Source: Pieris napi (Eukaryota; Arthropoda; Insecta; Lepidoptera; Pieridae). From it: a stretch of DNA of 64,000 bases. Below, one piece after another: positions 59,945-64,000 of this stretch (positions within the stretch are counted from its first letter, which is position 1; each line of letters starts with the position of its first letter). The position numbers and the translations under genes are program-made. The stretch covers positions 2,728,001 through 2,792,000 of the forward strand of contig NC_062248.1 in NCBI RefSeq assembly GCF_905475465.1, given 5' to 3'. A model generated the notes under the pieces. That model was not told the origin of the DNA. It ran no database searches and saw only the letters and a program-made list of their open reading frames with translations.

Positions 59945-60015
59945 AAATAAAAAGGATTCCAACTGACGGCCTTATCGCTTTCGAGCGATGTCTTCCAGGC
60001 AATCACTGTAAAAAA
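59945..60015. repeat. Short dispersed repeat (acggccttatcgct...cttccagg)
   Basis: Third copy of the 15478 and 25910 unit. Confidence 0.5.
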
Positions 60016-60390
60016 AATGATAAGGTAAGTGCAAGAAGTGCAGATACAGTTATTTAGACAAAAATATAGAATCAGTAAAAACCAATTAACAGGCATATTC
60101 GGTTCAAAGATACTTTATTTCTCCAAGAATTACATTCACTTAATGAGAAATTTCAGTGTAGGTTAGTAATCTACATCGTGTTATGAAATTATTTAAAATA
60201 AGCTAGATAACATACAAATATTAGTTGCTTACATGTACAATATTTTTTACAAAAGTGCAGGTAAGTCGCATCGATGTTACAACATACATATTCGTATTTA
60301 TTAGTTTTTTCTGATTCATATTCATTCAGCCTCATTAAGATGTGTGTATGTACACGGTATAATGGAATTTAGGTTGTACCACAACAACAA

Positions 60391-60677
60391 CAGTGGCGCT
60401 ACAACGTTTTAGGTCTGGGCCTCAGATTTTTATGTATCTGTTTCATATTTTTGTTTGTTTCTAAAAAGCAAGTAGGTGATCAGCCTTCTGTACTTGACAC
60501 ACGCCGTCGACTTTTTGGGTTTAAGACATTCCGGTTTCCTAACGATGTTTTCCTTCACTGTTCATGCGAGTGTTAAATGCGCACATAGACAGAAACTCTA
60601 TTGATGCACAGCCGGGAATCGAACCACGATCTAAGGATTGAAGTTTGCACGCTGAAACCACTAGGCCAACACTGCTC
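60391..60677 (-). repeat. SINE family A, full length
   Basis: Tail cagtggcgctacaacg to head gccaacactgctc; B box slightly changed (gggaatcgaaccacgatc). Confidence 0.8.
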
Positions 60678-60889
60678 TCGCTTAAGTTATAAGTAAACTC
60701 AAAATATCAGTAACCTTCACAGGTTTAAATACATTGATAACGTATCTATTTGCGCATAAATTAATAGCACACCTAGATCTTGTTTAGAAAATGTAAACAT
60801 TATTAAATTTATACATAACACAATATGTACAATACAACATATACTCATATTACTAAAGAACATGTGTATGTAAGGTTTTATGGGAGTCA

Positions 60890-62270
60890 TAAGTCAAAGT
60901 GAAAAATCATTTATTCATATAGGTAACACAATGTAGGGGAGCGTGGGGCTAGTTGTAACAATTTTAACAAATAATTGAATATCATGAAGTGTATTGGATA
61001 AATTACTACTAAATAAACTTTGATCGATACTCTAACTATTTATCTATGAAGTCTAATCGAAATTTTATCAAATCTACAGGCAACTATCTCACAATTATTA
61101 TTTTTTTGAAAAAAGGGAAGTGTTACAACTTACCCCGTGGTTGGGGCTAGTTGTAACATCTGCTGGGGCAAGTAGTAACAACAAAAATGACACCTTCAAT
61201 TGTTTAATTTTTTCACATCTTGGATCATTTTGCTTTGTATATAACAAAAACTAACCAGGTATTTCTATAATGTGTTTTTTATGAAATAGTTAACTGGAAA
61301 AAAAATATAATCAACAAATTAAAGATTTAAGATTATTACTATCTTTCTTATTCTGTACTTAAGTACCTTATATCATGTCAACATGGCACTTTAAAGTCAC
61401 AGAAAGTTAAATTATAACCTCCAAATTAAGTCTTGTAATTATCTCTTAGTTCGAAGTGTTTGATAAAATGATCTACAAAAATAAAAAATTCTTTATCAGT
61501 CATCCACCCTGAAGAATTGCCAGCTCCAATGCAATCTTGAGGTTCACCGCGACTGAACATTTCTGAGTATTTAAGCCAGGGAAAAATGAACATCGGCCGT
61601 CAGTAACTTACATCAATCTGGGGGCAAATTGTAACATGTTACAACAAACCCCGAGGTTTTGTTACAACTAGCCCCTTGATATAGTTCTTAATATTTATCA
61701 CGATAACTTAATAGTTACTTAGTAATGTTGAAAACTGTTATACAACATCATAAATAGTTATATTTTAGCATAAAATAAAATACATAAAACTTCAAAGCTA
61801 CGAAAATAGTAAAACTAACCAAAAATGTACGTTAGTAAAATTATAGGTTACCTGTCAACAATAAATCGTTTGCACACACCCACTCACTGAGCCGCCTGGC
61901 GGGACCCTGGCTGTGGTAAAGTGGCGAGGCACGTTATAAGTTTAAGATTAGGTAAAAAAAAACTTGAATAAAATTCAAATTCCTATTGAAAAGGGTCTGT
62001 TACTATTTACCCCTGTTACAACAAGCCCCACGCTCCCCTACACGTATGTACGCCAAGTTTTTTGTTTTACACAACGTTTGTAAGGAGCTGCAACCATACA
62101 CCATGTTCCACATGACATAATAAATAATTATAAAATAAATTAAAAACAAAGATTTGTTCTCTATCAGCAGGCGGCATGGTGAAAAAGGAGAGCGCACTTA
62201 GATTCTCGTGGGAACAATGCAAATACATAGACGAAATAATTAACATCACCGCATACACGAATTCAGGTAC
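60890..62270 (-). repeat. LINE 3' end split by a 1.1-kb insertion
   Basis: 60890-60935 (complement of acctatatgaataaatgatt) and 62041-62270 (accatgttccacatgac; cagcaggcggcatggtg) are the two halves of one minus-strand LINE tail of the 59000-59345 family. About 100 bp of the UTR is missing next to the junction. Confidence 0.7.
60936..62038. mobile_element. 1103-bp inverted-repeat transposon with TA target duplication (non-autonomous)
   Basis: Terminal inverted repeats of about 25 bp with one mismatch start GGGGAGCGTGGGGCTAGTTG on both ends. TA flanks both sides (60934-60935 and 62039-62040), and uninterrupted LINE copies have a single TA there. The motif gggg-c-(t/a)-a-g/a-ttgtaac is repeated inside, near 61146, 61165, 61620-61675, in both orientations. 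TA duplication suggests mobilisation by a Tc1/mariner-type transposase. No transposase ORF was found. Confidence 0.8.
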
Positions 62271-64000
62271 GACCAGTCACCACAAGTAGCACCCGTTCAC
62301 GAGTATGGCTGTAATCTCTGGATCTACTACATCGATTTAAAAATTATTCTATCGAAAGAAAGCCATTTGTGAGTATGTATGTATTAACCCTACTTTTATA
62401 TTGTAGTCAAATTTGGGAAATAAGTGGGAGAAACAACGATCAAACGCAAAAATTTTTTACGAACTCTGTATTAAAGATGAGAAATGTTGATATGATTGAG
62501 AAATGAATGAAAACAAAATCGGATTTTTCCAAACACAACTTTTTTTATTTGGAATGGTTAGGGATTAATTTTGCACGAAATGCTTTAATTATCAGTATAA
62601 AAGTACTATCATTTATGTGGTAGAATACAATATTTATTTATTGCGCTATCGTACACAAACATGACAATTTATATTACATTAAATACGCCGCGCCAGCTGT
62701 CTACTCTCCATCCATCTTACGAATTTTTGATCAGGTCACGTGTCCTAACGCGAGTTTAACATTTTTTACACATTCAAAAAAAAGTGTACAACGCCGCTAA
62801 AGAAGTTTTCTAGAAATATCCATAGGGATTGTAAGTGTCAATCATTTAATATTCCCGTCGTACGATAAAAACTCTTCTCAAATTGAAGAGCGTATTTAAT
62901 TTAAATGTACAACAAATTACTGGATCTTATTATTCTGTCAATCCAGTATATTATATAAAAGTCTTTTCATAAAATCATAAATTCAGTCCAGCTTATCTCT
63001 CACGACTCTCATTTAATTTTAGGTGGATTTAACTTTGCCGGGTTAGATAGTATTATATAATAACAAGTCCTTTGTCGCGTCTAGCTACCTATCTGTTAGA
63101 AGTAAATTAAAAAAATACTGCAAGGAAACTATTGAGGTTTTCATTTATTATGGATATAATTTTTCAAGGTTAACGGGTCACTGTTACCTCTACAAGTCGG
63201 TGCGGGTCGGTAGTATAATAAAGTGCTAAGATATATACTTAATGTTTGCCCGTTCATATACCTATTTTTTAATAGTTCTCTATTTAAGGTTTATTAGAAT
63301 GATTAATTTCACGGTGTTCCTTTCTTTTTAAAATACTATGTTACTTAAGAAGAGTTATTCAGTTCTTTCGATTGGCATCATAAAAGTAGGGGTGTTTTTT
63401 TTATATTTAAGTCGGTTCGATTCCCAGACAAGGCAAGTAATTTTTAGAAAATATTTTAATGCACAATTACTAAAGAAAAATAACATAAAGTCTTCTTTCA
63501 GTAAAATACCCTATCGACGATATTTATGGTACTTTCCCTTCGTGTCCCATAACTTTGGGACGCCCTGTATATTATCGCAATTTTATCTGCATAAATCCGG
63601 ATGTGCAAAATAGAACGCAAGAACAGAGTGTCTTCCCTTTAATAGAGACTGTAAGTAGTGTTACTGGACTTAAATTACTTATTGGTCTTAAGTTAGGTTA
63701 GATCGTGATGTCTTAGTAAATACACATGAATTAAAAAACAACCGGTTGCAGTGTGATTGGCCTTTGTCGATGGAAAATGCGAAAATATTTTACAATACTG
63801 AGAATTCCTGAAACTAGCTCGTTCAAACAAACAGTACTACCAAAATTAACGAATAACAACCGTTTTATATTCATTAATATTTTTGCTTCTGACCAAATTT
63901 ATGGTGCCTTATTGCATCAGAAATAAAAGATATTATACAGTATTCATTTACATATTTAATTAAGTATTTCTAAATAATTTTTCCATCAGCTAAGTCTATA
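62271..64000. other. Non-coding right end, no gene seen
   Basis: AT-rich. Open frames near 63338-63613 (+) have no family resemblance. A short ttgggacgccctgtat block near 63553-63570 resembles DNA-transposon termini, but no partner was found in the window. Confidence 0.4.

Overview
The window looks like nuclear DNA of a lepidopteran (butterfly or moth). The genes have short coding exons with GT-AG introns, and the DNA is strongly AT-rich. It is full of dispersed repeats of kinds familiar from Lepidoptera: two tRNA-derived SINE families, Helitron-like elements with TC...CTAG ends, decayed non-LTR retrotransposons, and hairpin or MITE-like elements. I cannot name the species from sequence alone.

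The main content is a head-to-tail tandem array of four genes, all on the minus strand. They encode paralogous major-facilitator transporters of the SLC46 type (the proton-coupled folate transporter family). I call them A (8176-10507, 3' part not found), B (12203-18687), C (21597-33388) and D (43862-51810). B, C and D were rebuilt exon by exon. Each has seven coding exons with the same intron phases (0,1,1,1,1,2) and identical lengths for exons 3, 4, 5 and 6 (102, 138, 84 and 157 nt). The predicted proteins are 533, 534 and 498 residues. Gene A has the matching exons 1-4; exons 5-7 were not found, so it either runs past base 1 or is truncated. Exon 1 of every copy encodes the acidic N-terminal tail, a T-V-E-P motif before TM1, a loop with two conserved cysteines, and MFS motif A (G-x-W-S-D-K/R-T-G-x-R-K). 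The last exon encodes a basic cytosolic tail that differs completely between paralogs. Substrates cannot be read from the sequence.

Layout: 1-8 kb holds one probable THAP-domain first exon (+) and repeats. 8-19 kb holds genes A and B. 19.4-21.3 kb is a fold-back element carrying a dead reverse transcriptase. 21.6-33.4 kb is gene C, whose very long first intron holds several retrotransposon remnants and a second large fold-back. 33.4-43.8 kb is an intergenic stretch with an unusual inverted composite built from 5S rRNA-derived units; it is interleaved with a possible small membrane-protein gene broken by an in-frame stop. 43.9-51.8 kb is gene D. 51.8-64 kb has no recognisable gene. It contains LINE and SINE debris and an intact-looking 1.1-kb inverted-repeat element with a TA target duplication, which interrupts an older LINE tail.

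Nothing here looks like an operon or a defence system. The noteworthy points are the recent-looking transporter amplification, transposon insertions lying within about 20 bp of splice sites, and the 5S-derived and fold-back structures.
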